Notes under the pieces: generated by a model | The model's input: only the letters and a program-made list of their open reading frames with translations | Database searches by the model: none | What the model was told of the DNA's origin: nothing | In this document: positions 40,491-49,959 of the stretch, piece by piece | Numbering within the stretch: position 1 is the stretch's first letter | Layout of the letters: the number at the start of each line of letters is the position of its first letter | Translations under genes and position numbers: made by a program | Virus record (IMG/VR): IMGVR_UViG_3300032288_004022 | Span: 31,572 to 95,571 of that record | Direction: 5' to 3' (one strand) | DNA length: 64,000 bases | DNA from: a virus

Positions 40491-42272
40491 GTGGCAATAG
40501 TACAAATTTCAAGAATTACCCAACGCAAGGGTCTAGCACAAGATTTACCTCAACCCCTGGCCGGCGCAGAGCTGGGTTGGTGTACCGACACTCGTCAACT
40601 TTTTATTGGCAATGGCACCCTAGTAGATGGTGCGCCAGTGGTGGGTAATACCGAAATACTTACTGAATTCAGCGATGTTCTTGCAGCCTCCACAGCCTAT
40701 ACCTACAAAGGTCAAGCCGCCGGTTATGTTGTACAAACTGGAATCAGCGCCAGCACACCCATCAGTCAAAGTTTGCAGTCAAGACTGGACAGCATAGCAA
40801 TTATTACAGATTTTGGGGCCACCGGCGATGGCGTTACTGATGTCACTGCCCACATCAACAATGCACTGTATCAATTGTACTGCCGTGATGTCAACACACA
40901 GATACGTCGCAGTTTGTATTTTCCTGCTGGCACCTATGTCATCAGTGACACATTGAACATTCCGCCATATTGCAATCTATATGGCGATGGCCCCGAAAGC
41001 ACCATTATATCATTTACTGCATTGACTTGGACCAATGCAGTTTCCTACAGCAGTGGTGTCCTGGTCAAGAACGGTGCCTCCTACTACAGAAGTGCAGCCG
41101 CAGTGCCTATTGGTATCTCTATTTCCAACACATCGTACTGGACGCCTACCACTCTGCCCAGTTACATTTTTAGAACCGCCGACAGCCTGCAACAAACTGG
41201 TGCCAACATTGGTACCAATGGTGCAACACCACCGGGTGATTTTGAGATGTCCAACATGAAATTTGTGACCGATCAAGTTCATGATGGTTGCTACATTGAA
41301 GCAGCCAGGGATTGTTCTTTCCAAAGCATAAACATACAAGGTCCTGAAACCACAGCGTCACTGACAACCCCAGTCAACAACACTGCCTGTGTGAGCTGGA
41401 ATACCACCCCGGGATACACCTGTAGCAATATAGAATGGAATCATTGTAAATTTTCAGGCATGATATGGGGCACAAACACAGCCGAACAAATTGAATCGGT
41501 GACATTTAGCAATGGTTTATTTGATACATTGTATCAAGGTGTGTACCTGGGAGCCACACTGGCGCCAGCAGTGGGCCCAACTGGATTCCGCATTGTTGAA
41601 AACCAGTTTGACAATATCTATGGCGAAGGTATAGTAATTGAGAACGTGGGTCTTAACTGCTCGGCATACAATGCATTTTATGATGTAGGCAATCACTTTA
41701 ATGGTGCTAACTTGCCATCCACACCAGTAATTGACATCAACGGTTTAAACAATGTCAGCGTTGGCGACATGTTCGAGCGCACTACTCAATTTGCTGATGG
41801 TTCAACACCAAGAATTAGACTGAACAATTTGAATGGTATTGCACTGGGCATGAATGTCAGCAATATCACATTTTATCAAAACAACAGTGCCGGCGCAACG
41901 CCCTACAACTATGCCAATCAATTGGGTCTGGGCACATATCAACGCACAGCTGGTATCACTGACACCTTGGCCGACAATGCCAGCAGCGCAAGAACTCTAC
42001 TGACATTTGATGCCGGATACATAAAAGCAGTGAAAATTGATTATACCATTGTTCGTGGAGTTGATGTACAATCTGGATCCTATATCATTATCGCTGGAAC
42101 TGATGCTTCGGGCACGGGTCTAGCCGGACAAGATACCAGTTTGGACAACGGTACCGGACCCGGAGTGACGTTCAGTCAAAGCGAAACTGCCAGTGTGGTT
42201 AGTTGGACCTACACAACCACCAACACCGGTAATGCTGGAACCATTTATTATTCTGTAACAAAACTAGCCTGA
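40491..42272 (+). CDS. Tail spike/fibre with pectate-lyase-like beta helix
   Basis: A protein of 593 residues starting at GTG, after AAGGA. Residues 1-60 (SRITQRKGLAQDLPQPLAGAE, split from DTRQLFIGNG) are the virion-attachment module shared by many tail fibres. From residue 104 a right-handed beta helix begins with ITDFGATGDGVTDVTAHIN, as in pectate lyase-like tail spikes. Residues 190-223 hold a short insert also found in the 680-residue tail protein at 49959. The C-terminus is a beta-rich tip. It probably binds and may cleave a host surface polysaccharide. Confidence 0.85.
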   Translation: MAIVQISRITQRKGLAQDLPQPLAGAELGWCTDTRQLFIGNGTLVDGAPVVGNTEILTEFSDVLAASTAYTYKGQAAGYVVQTGISASTPISQSLQSRLDSIAIITDFGATGDGVTDVTAHINNALYQLYCRDVNTQIRRSLYFPAGTYVISDTLNIPPYCNLYGDGPESTIISFTALTWTNAVSYSSGVLVKNGASYYRSAAAVPIGISISNTSYWTPTTLPSYIFRTADSLQQTGANIGTNGATPPGDFEMSNMKFVTDQVHDGCYIEAARDCSFQSINIQGPETTASLTTPVNNTACVSWNTTPGYTCSNIEWNHCKFSGMIWGTNTAEQIESVTFSNGLFDTLYQGVYLGATLAPAVGPTGFRIVENQFDNIYGEGIVIENVGLNCSAYNAFYDVGNHFNGANLPSTPVIDINGLNNVSVGDMFERTTQFADGSTPRIRLNNLNGIALGMNVSNITFYQNNSAGATPYNYANQLGLGTYQRTAGITDTLADNASSARTLLTFDAGYIKAVKIDYTIVRGVDVQSGSYIIIAGTDASGTGLAGQDTSLDNGTGPGVTFSQSETASVVSWTYTTTNTGNAGTIYYSVTKLA

Positions 42273-42697
42273 TGTGGCCACGCACTTTTGCCGAGAGGCT
42301 GGCGAGTTGGAATCAACTCAGAAATCAAGCCGCCACTGCTGATCTTGAAACTGCCCTGCGCCAAATCAATAGTTGGTGGTTTCAAACCCCCTGGCGCGCC
42401 TATCATTTACATTGGGATGATCGGGATTCCTGGCCCGATCCTTGGCAATTATTGAGCGACGATATCTACTGCCCACTTGCTCGTGCCCTGGGAATCATGT
42501 ATACTATAACTTTATTGGATCGTGAAGATTTGCAAGATGCTGTGTTGGTCGAGGTCGCCAGCGACAATTTAGTCCTGGTGCACAAAAAGAAATATATATT
42601 GAATTGGGACACGGATACCATCTTAAATATCAATCCAACCGGATCAAAAATCCAACACAGCATTGCGCAACAGCAACTAAAACAACAAATTAGGTAA
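42272..42697 (+). CDS. Hypothetical protein following the tail spike
   Basis: A protein of 141 residues whose first base is the last base of the tail-spike stop. Trp-rich N-terminal part (INSWWFQTPWRAYHLHWDD), then an alpha/beta part (LQDAVLVEVASDNLVLVHKKK). Not recognised. A chaperone role for the spike is possible from position, but the nrdA gene follows after 2 bases and it could belong with either. Confidence 0.65.
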   Translation: MWPRTFAERLASWNQLRNQAATADLETALRQINSWWFQTPWRAYHLHWDDRDSWPDPWQLLSDDIYCPLARALGIMYTITLLDREDLQDAVLVEVASDNLVLVHKKKYILNWDTDTILNINPTGSKIQHSIAQQQLKQQIR

Positions 42698-42699
42698 CA

Positions 42700-45021
42700 A
42701 TGAAACAAATTACAGTGGAAAAACGCAACGGAACTCGCGAGCCGTTGGCGTTGGAAAAGTGGCAAGCGCAGATCGCCAAGGTTTGTTCGGGCATCGCGGA
42801 CGTCAGTCAGAGCATGATTGAAATCAAGGCCCAACTGCATTTTTATGATGGAATTACCACAAAAGAAATTGATGGAATAACCTTGCGTGCCATAGTGGAC
42901 CTAATTGATGTAGAGTCAAATCCCGATGTAGGACACACCAACTATCAGTATGTGGCTGGCAAACAGCGTCTCAGTATGCTGCGCAAGGATGTCTACGGCA
43001 CTTATGATCCCCCTCATTTGTATGAAATTGTCAAAAGAAACGTAAAAGTTGGACTCTATACGCCAGAGCTTCTTGAATGGTATTCAGAAGATGATTGGAA
43101 CCGCATGAATGACATGATCGATCATGCCAAGGACGAGCAGTATTCTTATGCAGCGGTAGAACAGTTGATTGAAAAGTATCTTGTTCGCAATCGTAGCACC
43201 AAGGAAATTTACGAAACTCCGCAAGTACGATACATGATTGCGGCAGCCACAGTGTTTCACAAAGAAGAGCCCAACTCGGCTCGTATGCGCTATATCAAGG
43301 AATATTACAATGCGGCTTCTGACGGCTTATTTACTCTCGCTACTCCTGTTCTTGCTGGGCTTGGCACTCCCACTAAGCAGTTCAGTAGTTGTGTGCTCAT
43401 ACGCAGTGATGATGATCTTGACTCCATTTTTGCTAGCGGCGAAATGATGGCCAAGTATGCCAGCAAACGTGCTGGCATTGGTTTAGAGATTGGTCGCCTG
43501 CGTCCCTTGGGCTCGCCCATTCGTGGCGGCGAAATCATGCACACTGGCATGATTCCTTTTTTAAAGAAATGGTTTGGTGATCTACGATCATGTTCACAAG
43601 GCGGTATTCGTAATGCAAGTGCCACTGTGTTTTATCCCATATGGCATCATCAGTTCGATGATCTCATTGTTCTCAAGAACAATCAAGGCACCGAGGAGAC
43701 TCGAGTCCGACACATGGACTATGGAGTGGTACTATCTGCTTTCTTTTGGCGTAGATTTAAACGCAAAGAGCATATCACTTTCTTTGACCCCAATGAAGTG
43801 CCGGATCTTTACGAGGCATTCTACAGAAACACTGAGCTCTTTGAAAAACTTTATGTGCAGTATGAAGCACGATCTGATCTTCGCAAGAAAACTATGTCTG
43901 CGGAAGAAGTATTCAAGTCGGGCATACTCAAGGAGCGAACAGACACTGGTCGTATCTATCTAGTGTTCATTGACAATGTGATGAATCAAGGTCCCTTTGA
44001 TTCTGAGTACCATACAATCTATCAAAGTAATCTCTGCTGTGAAATTCTCTTACCCACAAAACCATTTAAAAGATTGGATGATGCTGATGGGCGAATCGCG
44101 CTCTGTACGCTTGGAAGTATTAACTGGGGTGCATTCCGGAATCCCGAAGACATGCGCAGAGCTTGTAGAATTCTGCAGAGATCCTTGTGTAATATCCTTG
44201 ACTACCAAGACTTCCTCTCAATCCAAAGCCAGTTATCGAATGACGAAATTCAGCCGCTTGGTATCGGCATTACTAACCTTGCTTACTGGCATGCCAAGCG
44301 CGGACTGCAATACGGTGACAAAGACGCTCTGGCCGAGGTTAAGTCGTGGATGGAGCACCAGGCCTATTACCTCACCGAGGCCACAGTCGAACTTGCCAAA
44401 GAGCGAGGCCCTTGCAAAGATTCGGACCGCACCTGGTATGGTCGTGGTGTCTTTCCTTGGGAACGACGTGCCACCGGGGTCAACGAACTCGCGGACTTTT
44501 CGCCTGAACTAGATTGGGAACCATTGCGTAAGGAGATGAAAGAACATGGTGTAAGAAATGCTACTCTTATGGCTATTGCTCCAGTTGAGTCTAGTAGTGT
44601 TGTTATTAATAGTACCAATGGTATTGAAATGCCAATGAGCTTGATCTCTGTGAAAGAAAGCAAAGCAGGAAGTCTCACACAGGTTGTTCCTGAGTATCAC
44701 AAACTCAAGAACCGGTATCAAATGATGTGGGCGCAGAAAGACTGTGACGGATATTTGAAAACTGCGGCTGTGTTGGCAGCTTACGTTGATCAAAGCATTT
44801 CGACAAACACATTCTACAACCCAGCACACTTTGCAGATCGCAAGGTTCCAACCACCCTGATTGCAAAAAATCTAATGCAAGCACACTACTGGGGATTGAA
44901 AACATTTTATTATAGTCTAATCAACAAACAAGGCGCCAAGGCCCGCGACGAAGAACTTATCGATTTGCCACACAGCACTGAAATTCTTGATGAAGAAGAC
45001 TGCGAAGCCTGTAAACTTTAA
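42700..45021 (+). CDS. nrdA: Ribonucleotide reductase class Ia, large subunit
   Basis: A protein of 773 residues. The N-terminal ATP-cone (KRNGTREPLALEKWQAQI) gives allosteric control. Active-site motifs are FSSCVL for the first redox Cys, SNLCCEILLP with the Asn, Cys and Glu of catalysis, and the C-terminal CEACKL with the C-x-x-C that passes electrons from glutaredoxin. It reduces ribonucleoside diphosphates with NrdB. The partner gene is separated from it by aceA and dadA, which is unusual. Confidence 0.96.
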   Translation: MKQITVEKRNGTREPLALEKWQAQIAKVCSGIADVSQSMIEIKAQLHFYDGITTKEIDGITLRAIVDLIDVESNPDVGHTNYQYVAGKQRLSMLRKDVYGTYDPPHLYEIVKRNVKVGLYTPELLEWYSEDDWNRMNDMIDHAKDEQYSYAAVEQLIEKYLVRNRSTKEIYETPQVRYMIAAATVFHKEEPNSARMRYIKEYYNAASDGLFTLATPVLAGLGTPTKQFSSCVLIRSDDDLDSIFASGEMMAKYASKRAGIGLEIGRLRPLGSPIRGGEIMHTGMIPFLKKWFGDLRSCSQGGIRNASATVFYPIWHHQFDDLIVLKNNQGTEETRVRHMDYGVVLSAFFWRRFKRKEHITFFDPNEVPDLYEAFYRNTELFEKLYVQYEARSDLRKKTMSAEEVFKSGILKERTDTGRIYLVFIDNVMNQGPFDSEYHTIYQSNLCCEILLPTKPFKRLDDADGRIALCTLGSINWGAFRNPEDMRRACRILQRSLCNILDYQDFLSIQSQLSNDEIQPLGIGITNLAYWHAKRGLQYGDKDALAEVKSWMEHQAYYLTEATVELAKERGPCKDSDRTWYGRGVFPWERRATGVNELADFSPELDWEPLRKEMKEHGVRNATLMAIAPVESSSVVINSTNGIEMPMSLISVKESKAGSLTQVVPEYHKLKNRYQMMWAQKDCDGYLKTAAVLAAYVDQSISTNTFYNPAHFADRKVPTTLIAKNLMQAHYWGLKTFYYSLINKQGAKARDEELIDLPHSTEILDEEDCEACKL

Positions 45022-45030
45022 CGGAACAAC

Positions 45031-46236
45031 ATGAAAAAACGTAATTACACACCAGAAACAGTTTGTCGTCTTCAAGGCTCAGTGCAAGTTGATCACACCT
45101 TGGCCCGCCTGGGCGCCAAGAAACTTCGTGAACTCTTGGCCACTGAGCCATATATCAACACCCTGGGAGCCTACAATGGTCAACAGGCAGTGCAACACGC
45201 CAAGGCCGGACTGAAAGCAATTTATCTATCAGGCTGGCAAGTGGCCGCAGCCAACAACACAGCACTACAAACCTACCCCGATCAAAGCTTGTATCCTGTG
45301 AACTCAGTGCCACAGGTTGTGCGTGGCATCAACAATGCTTTCCGTCGAGCAGATCAGATTGAATACAGCGAAGGTGAGGTAACCACTGACTACTTCTTGC
45401 CCATTGTGGCCGATGCTGAAGCTGGCTTTGGTGGTGCACTCAACGCATATGAGCTCATGATGGCCATGATCGAGGCTGGCGCTGCTGGTGTGCACTTTGA
45501 AGATCAACTGAGTTCAGAAAAGAAGTGCGGCCACCTGGGCGGCAAGGTGCTGATTCCCACCAGCCAGGCCATTCGCAACCTCAATGCCGCACGTTTGGCT
45601 GCCGACGTAGCCGGTGTAGACACAGTGATCATGGCTCGCACCGATGCAGAAGCTGCCACACTGATCACATCGGACCATGATCCACTTGACAAGGAGTTTG
45701 TAATCGATGAACGCACAGAAGAAGGATTCTACAAATTTAACAACGGTATCGATGCTTGTATTGCTAGGGGTCTTGCTTACGCCCCTTATGCTGATCTCTT
45801 ATGGTTCGAAACTAGCACCCCCGATATCCAACAGGCCAAACGATTTGCAGACGCAATCCATGCTGAATTCCCAGATCAAATGTTGGCCTATAACTGCTCA
45901 CCCAGTTTCAACTGGCGCAAATTTTTGTCTGAAGCAGAATGCGAATCCTTCCAGCGCGAACTAGGTGAGCTGGGATTCCGGTTTCAGTTCATTACACTTG
46001 CGGGGTTCCATTCAGTGAACCTTGCTACCTTTGAACTTGCAGAAGCATATCGGGCACGTGGCATGGCTGGTTACAGCGAGATGCAACAACGTGAGTTTGC
46101 TGCACAACAACGTGGCTTTACCACCGTGAAACATCAACGCGAAGTTGGCGTCAGCTACTTTGACTTGATCTCGGAAGCCGTGGGCGCCACATCTACTGTG
46201 GCCAATAAAACAAGTACAGAACACGATCAATTCTAA
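45031..46236 (+). CDS. aceA: Isocitrate lyase
   Basis: A protein of 401 residues. The family signature [10 protein letters not shown] is at 164-173 with catalytic Cys166. [10 protein letters not shown] (127-136), GVHFEDQ and YNCSPSFNW also match. It cleaves isocitrate to glyoxylate and succinate, the first step of the glyoxylate shunt. It is about 30 residues shorter than E. coli AceA (434) at the N-terminus and ends, but appears complete in the catalytic core. It lies between nrdA and nrdB, 9 bases after nrdA, with its stop overlapping the dadA start. No malate synthase is visible in the window. Composition is like the neighbours. Confidence 0.95.
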   Translation: MKKRNYTPETVCRLQGSVQVDHTLARLGAKKLRELLATEPYINTLGAYNGQQAVQHAKAGLKAIYLSGWQVAAANNTALQTYPDQSLYPVNSVPQVVRGINNAFRRADQIEYSEGEVTTDYFLPIVADAEAGFGGALNAYELMMAMIEAGAAGVHFEDQLSSEKKCGHLGGKVLIPTSQAIRNLNAARLAADVAGVDTVIMARTDAEAATLITSDHDPLDKEFVIDERTEEGFYKFNNGIDACIARGLAYAPYADLLWFETSTPDIQQAKRFADAIHAEFPDQMLAYNCSPSFNWRKFLSEAECESFQRELGELGFRFQFITLAGFHSVNLATFELAEAYRARGMAGYSEMQQREFAAQQRGFTTVKHQREVGVSYFDLISEAVGATSTVANKTSTEHDQF

Positions 46237-47411
46237 TGAAGACCGTTGCTGTTATTGGTGCAGGCATCACCGGACTTGCCACTGCCTATTACTTGGCAAA
46301 AGAAGGATATCAAGTATCTGTATTTGAAGCAGAACGTTATCCAGCCATGAAGACCAGCTTTGCCAATGGGGGACAAATCTCTGTCAGCAACAGTGAAGTT
46401 TGGACCAGCTGGAGCAACGTCAAGAAGGGCCTCCGGTGGATGTTTACAAAGGATGCACCTTTGCTTATTCCTTTGCGCTGGGATTGGGCACAGTGGAAGT
46501 GGATTGTTAAATTTTTGTTCTATACCATTCGAGGTGATTACAACAAAAACACCGCATGGACCATCCGCACTGGCATCGAGAGTCGCAAACTGTACGACGA
46601 GATTCGACAGGAAGAAAACATTGACTTTGATTACACCAAGTGTGGCATCCTGCATTTCTATAAAGATCAAGAATATTGGGACAATGCAAAAGCAGTTAAA
46701 AAAATTTACAATGACAACGGTTGTAAATGGGATTTGTTGGTCAGTGCTGCTGATGTCAAGGCTGTAGATCCGTCTCTAGCTGGAATTACAAATGTCATTG
46801 GCGGCGCCTGGACGCCAAGTGATGCAACCGGTGATATCCATGCATTCTGTTACGAGCTTGCAGAAATCTTAAAGACCAAGTATGGGGTAGCATTTCATTA
46901 CAACACAAAGATCAACGATCTTCGCGCTCTGTGTTATGATGCCACAGTTGTTTGCAATGGCGTTGGCAGCACAGCGTTGGCAAAAAGCATTGGCGATGAT
47001 TTACCAGTATATCCAGTTAAAGGATACTCGATCACCATCAACGACGTTGATCCTGCACATTTGCCCCGGGTAAGTTTGTTGGATGATCAATCCAAAATTG
47101 TTACTGCAAGCCTAGGTAATCGTTTCCGTGTGGCAGGCACAGCTGAACTGGCCGGCGAGAATTATGATATCAGGCGTGATCGTATACAACCATTATTGGA
47201 TTGGGTACACACAAACTTTCCCAATATCAACACACACAGTTACACACAATGGGCATGTTTGCGTCCAATGACACCAAACATGATGCCAATAATCAAGCAA
47301 AGTAAATCCAATCCCAAAGTTTTTTACCACACTGGACATGGCCATTTAGGTTGGACATTGAGCCCAGCTACTGCTAAAATAGCAGTGAATCTTGTCAAGG
47401 AAACAATATGA
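46236..47411 (+). CDS. dadA: D-amino-acid dehydrogenase (DadA-like flavoprotein)
   Basis: A protein of 391 residues. The FAD-binding motif GAGITG is at 8-13, with an acidic residue ending strand 2 (VFEAERYP). NGGQISVSNSEVW is typical of DadA. GHGHLGWTLSPATAKIA near the end is the second flavin-contacting motif. DadA oxidises D-amino acids, mainly D-alanine, to keto acids and passes electrons to the respiratory chain at the membrane. The gene overlaps aceA by one base and nrdB by four. It could use D-Ala released from the cell wall. Another D-amino acid oxidase-like activity is possible. Confidence 0.88.
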   Translation: MKTVAVIGAGITGLATAYYLAKEGYQVSVFEAERYPAMKTSFANGGQISVSNSEVWTSWSNVKKGLRWMFTKDAPLLIPLRWDWAQWKWIVKFLFYTIRGDYNKNTAWTIRTGIESRKLYDEIRQEENIDFDYTKCGILHFYKDQEYWDNAKAVKKIYNDNGCKWDLLVSAADVKAVDPSLAGITNVIGGAWTPSDATGDIHAFCYELAEILKTKYGVAFHYNTKINDLRALCYDATVVCNGVGSTALAKSIGDDLPVYPVKGYSITINDVDPAHLPRVSLLDDQSKIVTASLGNRFRVAGTAELAGENYDIRRDRIQPLLDWVHTNFPNINTHSYTQWACLRPMTPNMMPIIKQSKSNPKVFYHTGHGHLGWTLSPATAKIAVNLVKETI

Positions 47412-48508
47412 GCAGAGAACAATACAATTTAAAAACAAAAACAGACTATCTCAATAGAAAAATGTTCTTGGATCCTGCGGGTCCTGTGACTGTTCAACGT
47501 TTTGAAGAAGTCAAATACAACAAACTGGTCAAGTACGAACAAGAAGCACGTGGCTTCTTTTGGGTACCAGAAGAAATCTCCTTGACCAAAGATGCACAAG
47601 ACTTCAAAGACGCCAGTGAAACAGTCCGGCATATCTTTACATCAAACCTGTTGCGTCAAACAGCCCTAGACAGTTTGCAAGGTCGTGGCCCCAGTCAGAT
47701 CTTCACACCTGTGATTTCAATTCCTGAGCTTGAGAGTCTGGTGTACAACTGGACATTCTTTGAAACCAACATCCACAGTCGCAGTTACAGCCACATCATT
47801 CGTAACATCTACAATGTACCCAAGGATGTGTTCAACACCATCCACGATACTACAGAAATTGTGGACATGGCATCAAGTGTGGGCAACTATTATGATCGTT
47901 TGCACATGATCAATTGCCGTAAAGAACTGCTGGAAAAGTTCCCCGAGCATGAACATATCCGAGCAATATGGCTTGCGCTGAATGCTAGCTATGCACTAGA
48001 GGCATTCCGCTTCATGGTATCATTTGCCACCAGCTTGGCCATGGTAGAGAACAAGATCTTTATTGGCAACGGCAACATCATCAGTCTGATCTTACAAGAC
48101 GAAATGCTGCACAAAGAGTGGACTGCTTGGTTGATCAATCAAGTGGTCAAAGAAGACTCACGCTTTGCTGCTGTCAAAGTCGAATGCGAAGCTGAAGTAT
48201 ATCAAATGTTCGCGGACGTGATTCGCGAAGAAAAAGCCTGGGCTGACTATTTGTTCCAGAAGGGCCCTGTGATTGGTCTCAACTCGCAGATTCTCAAAGA
48301 CTTTGTGGACTTTACAGCATTCAATGCGCTCAAAGAAATTGGGATTAAATACACCGCAAGCTACCCACGTTCAACACCGATTCCTTGGTTCACCAAGCAT
48401 GTAGACACCAGCAAAAAACAAACTGCATTGCAAGAAAACGAATCAACAAACTATGTGATTGGTGTAATGAGTGACAGCATTGATTACGATAAACTACCCA
48501 ACCTATAA
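47408..48508 (+). CDS. nrdB: Ribonucleotide reductase class Ia, small subunit
   Basis: A protein of 366 residues. Diiron-binding helices include FFETNIHSRSYSHIIRNIY (Glu and His) and LQDEMLHKEW (Glu and His). It hosts the radical cofactor used by NrdA. The size agrees with class Ia NrdB (375-388). It starts in an ATGA overlap with dadA and is followed by the glutaredoxin gene. Confidence 0.95.
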   Translation: MSREQYNLKTKTDYLNRKMFLDPAGPVTVQRFEEVKYNKLVKYEQEARGFFWVPEEISLTKDAQDFKDASETVRHIFTSNLLRQTALDSLQGRGPSQIFTPVISIPELESLVYNWTFFETNIHSRSYSHIIRNIYNVPKDVFNTIHDTTEIVDMASSVGNYYDRLHMINCRKELLEKFPEHEHIRAIWLALNASYALEAFRFMVSFATSLAMVENKIFIGNGNIISLILQDEMLHKEWTAWLINQVVKEDSRFAAVKVECEAEVYQMFADVIREEKAWADYLFQKGPVIGLNSQILKDFVDFTAFNALKEIGIKYTASYPRSTPIPWFTKHVDTSKKQTALQENESTNYVIGVMSDSIDYDKLPNL

Positions 48509-48528
48509 TCAACAAAAAGGAAAATAAA

Positions 48529-48750
48529 ATGAAAGCTACTGTATGGAGCAAGTACCACTGCCCTTACTGCGATCAGGCCAAGGCCTTGCTCACACAAAAG
48601 GGTATTGAGTTTGAAGAAAAAAAGATTGGTGATGGATACACCAAAGAAGACCTATTAGAAGCAGTTCCAAATGCTCGCACCGTGCCACAAATATTTCTTG
48701 GCGAAGAGCTAGTGGGAGGCTTCAATGAGCTTAGACAACGCCTCGCTTGA
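48529..48750 (+). CDS. Glutaredoxin
   Basis: A protein of 73 residues. The redox motif CPYC is at 11-14, followed by the cis-Pro loop RTVPQIFLGEE and GGFNEL, the glutathione-binding end. It should act as electron donor to NrdAB, its operon partners, as T4 NrdC does. AAAGGAAAA precedes its ATG. The end overlaps the next gene by 26 bases. Confidence 0.93.
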   Translation: MKATVWSKYHCPYCDQAKALLTQKGIEFEEKKIGDGYTKEDLLEAVPNARTVPQIFLGEELVGGFNELRQRLA

Positions 48751-49390
48751 CAGTATCACCATTGACTGGTTCAAAGAAAAAATACCAGACTTTGAAAACA
48801 ATAAATTTTTCACTGCTGATTGGTTTTCAAACGGCTTGATAAATTTTGAGTATGTCAAACAGCAGATGGGCGCACTACCGCAGTCGATATTGGAAATCGG
48901 ATGCCACGAAGGGCGCAGTACATGTTGGATGTTGGAAAATTTTCTAGCTGACAACGGAACCATTACTTGCATAGATCCCTTTGCTCATGACCCACTAAGT
49001 GCGTTCAGAAACGAACGTCCACCTGAAAATAGAATCATTGAGCAAATATTTAGACACAACACTGATTTAGCCAAAGGTCCAGATCAGACAATTCAACTGA
49101 TGCCAACCTTGAGTTTCTACGCTCTAGCTGATCTGATCACTAAAAATGCGCAATTTGATTTCATCTATGTTGATGGCAGTCACAGTGCAGATGAAGTACT
49201 GGCAGATGCTGTGATGGCGTTTGGATTGTTGAAAAAGAACGGGTACATGATTTTTGACGACTACCTTTGGAAAGAGGCAGCCGACTCATTGGATCGTCCC
49301 AAAATGTCTATTGATGCTTTTGTAAACATGTTTCAAAAGCACATAGACGTTAAAATGATTAACTATCAACTTGTTATACAGAAAGTTTAA
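48725..49390 (+). CDS. Class I SAM methyltransferase (Methyltransf_24 type)
   Basis: A protein of 221 residues. SILEIGCHEGRST is motif I with the glycine-rich loop, ITCIDPFAHD is motif II, and FDFIYVDGSHSADEVLAD is the VDG-H motif of Methyltransf_24 proteins. YMIFDDYLW follows. It is a better conserved member of the family than the gene at 12159. The ATG is inside the glutaredoxin gene. Substrate unknown: such phage proteins often methylate sugars or small molecules. Confidence 0.82.
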   Translation: MSLDNASLDSITIDWFKEKIPDFENNKFFTADWFSNGLINFEYVKQQMGALPQSILEIGCHEGRSTCWMLENFLADNGTITCIDPFAHDPLSAFRNERPPENRIIEQIFRHNTDLAKGPDQTIQLMPTLSFYALADLITKNAQFDFIYVDGSHSADEVLADAVMAFGLLKKNGYMIFDDYLWKEAADSLDRPKMSIDAFVNMFQKHIDVKMINYQLVIQKV

Positions 49391-49391
49391 A

Positions 49392-49697
49392 ATGCAATTA
49401 ATCGCAACACCCGGTCAAGTTTACACCTTTAAGTTGAACTCAGGAGAAGAACTCATTGCCAAGGTCAAAATGGCCGGCAGCGAGTGGGTCGAGATCGAGC
49501 ATCCTGTGAGCGTGGCCCCGGGCCCACAGGGCATGGGCCTGGTACCCAGTATGTTTACCGCAGATCCTGACGCAGAAATCAAGCTAAATACAGCCAGCGT
49601 GGCAGTTTATGCATTGACTGACGATCCTGTCAAAATGAAATACATTGAAGCCACCACTGGTATCAAGGTGCCAGAGAAGAAACTAATACTAGGATAA
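49392..49697 (+). CDS. Small Sm-like/beta-barrel protein
   Basis: A protein of 101 residues from ATG 49392, one base after the previous stop. VYTFKLNSGEELIAKVKMAG at the start resembles the first strands of an Sm/LSm-like barrel, and the later MKYIEATTGIKVPEKK is a helical tail. Proteins of this type are common in T4-like phages without known function. It could bind RNA or be structural. It precedes the PAAR gene by one base. Confidence 0.6.
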   Translation: MQLIATPGQVYTFKLNSGEELIAKVKMAGSEWVEIEHPVSVAPGPQGMGLVPSMFTADPDAEIKLNTASVAVYALTDDPVKMKYIEATTGIKVPEKKLILG

Positions 49698-49698
49698 A

Positions 49699-49959
49699 AT
49701 GCCAGCAGTTCAACGTGACGGGGATTTAGATAACGGAGGGGGCATAGCTCAAGGTGGTGTCGGCACGGTTCGTGTGAACGGTAAAGCAATAATGGTTGCT
49801 GGCCAGCCTGTAACAGCGCATCCTAAGAAACACAGTGGCCAAACCACAGGCGGTAGCTCTACAGTCAAAGCTGGTGGTCTTCCGGTTATCAGAACCAACG
49901 ATGTTGATAGCTGTGGACACATTCGTGTGGGCGGTAGTCCTGATGTGAGGGCTGGTTAA
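49699..49959 (+). CDS. PAAR-domain tail spike tip
   Basis: A protein of 86 residues made of Gly-rich beta turns with His-rich ends (AHPKKHSG, then DSCGHIRVGGSPDVRAG), the repeating pattern of PAAR proteins that cap the tail tube spike and bind a metal at the tip. T4 gp5.4 is the counterpart. It shares its last base with the start of the large tail gene. Confidence 0.88.
   Translation: MPAVQRDGDLDNGGGIAQGGVGTVRVNGKAIMVAGQPVTAHPKKHSGQTTGGSSTVKAGGLPVIRTNDVDSCGHIRVGGSPDVRAG

Noticed and set aside
45031-47411. aceA-dadA as a host-DNA contamination or assembly join
   Set aside because: Start-stop overlaps link the pair to nrdA on one side and nrdB on the other, and base composition is like the flanks, so they belong to the phage.
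49583-49589. CTAAATA inside the small Sm-like gene
   Set aside because: It is inside coding sequence with no gene start nearby; counted as chance.
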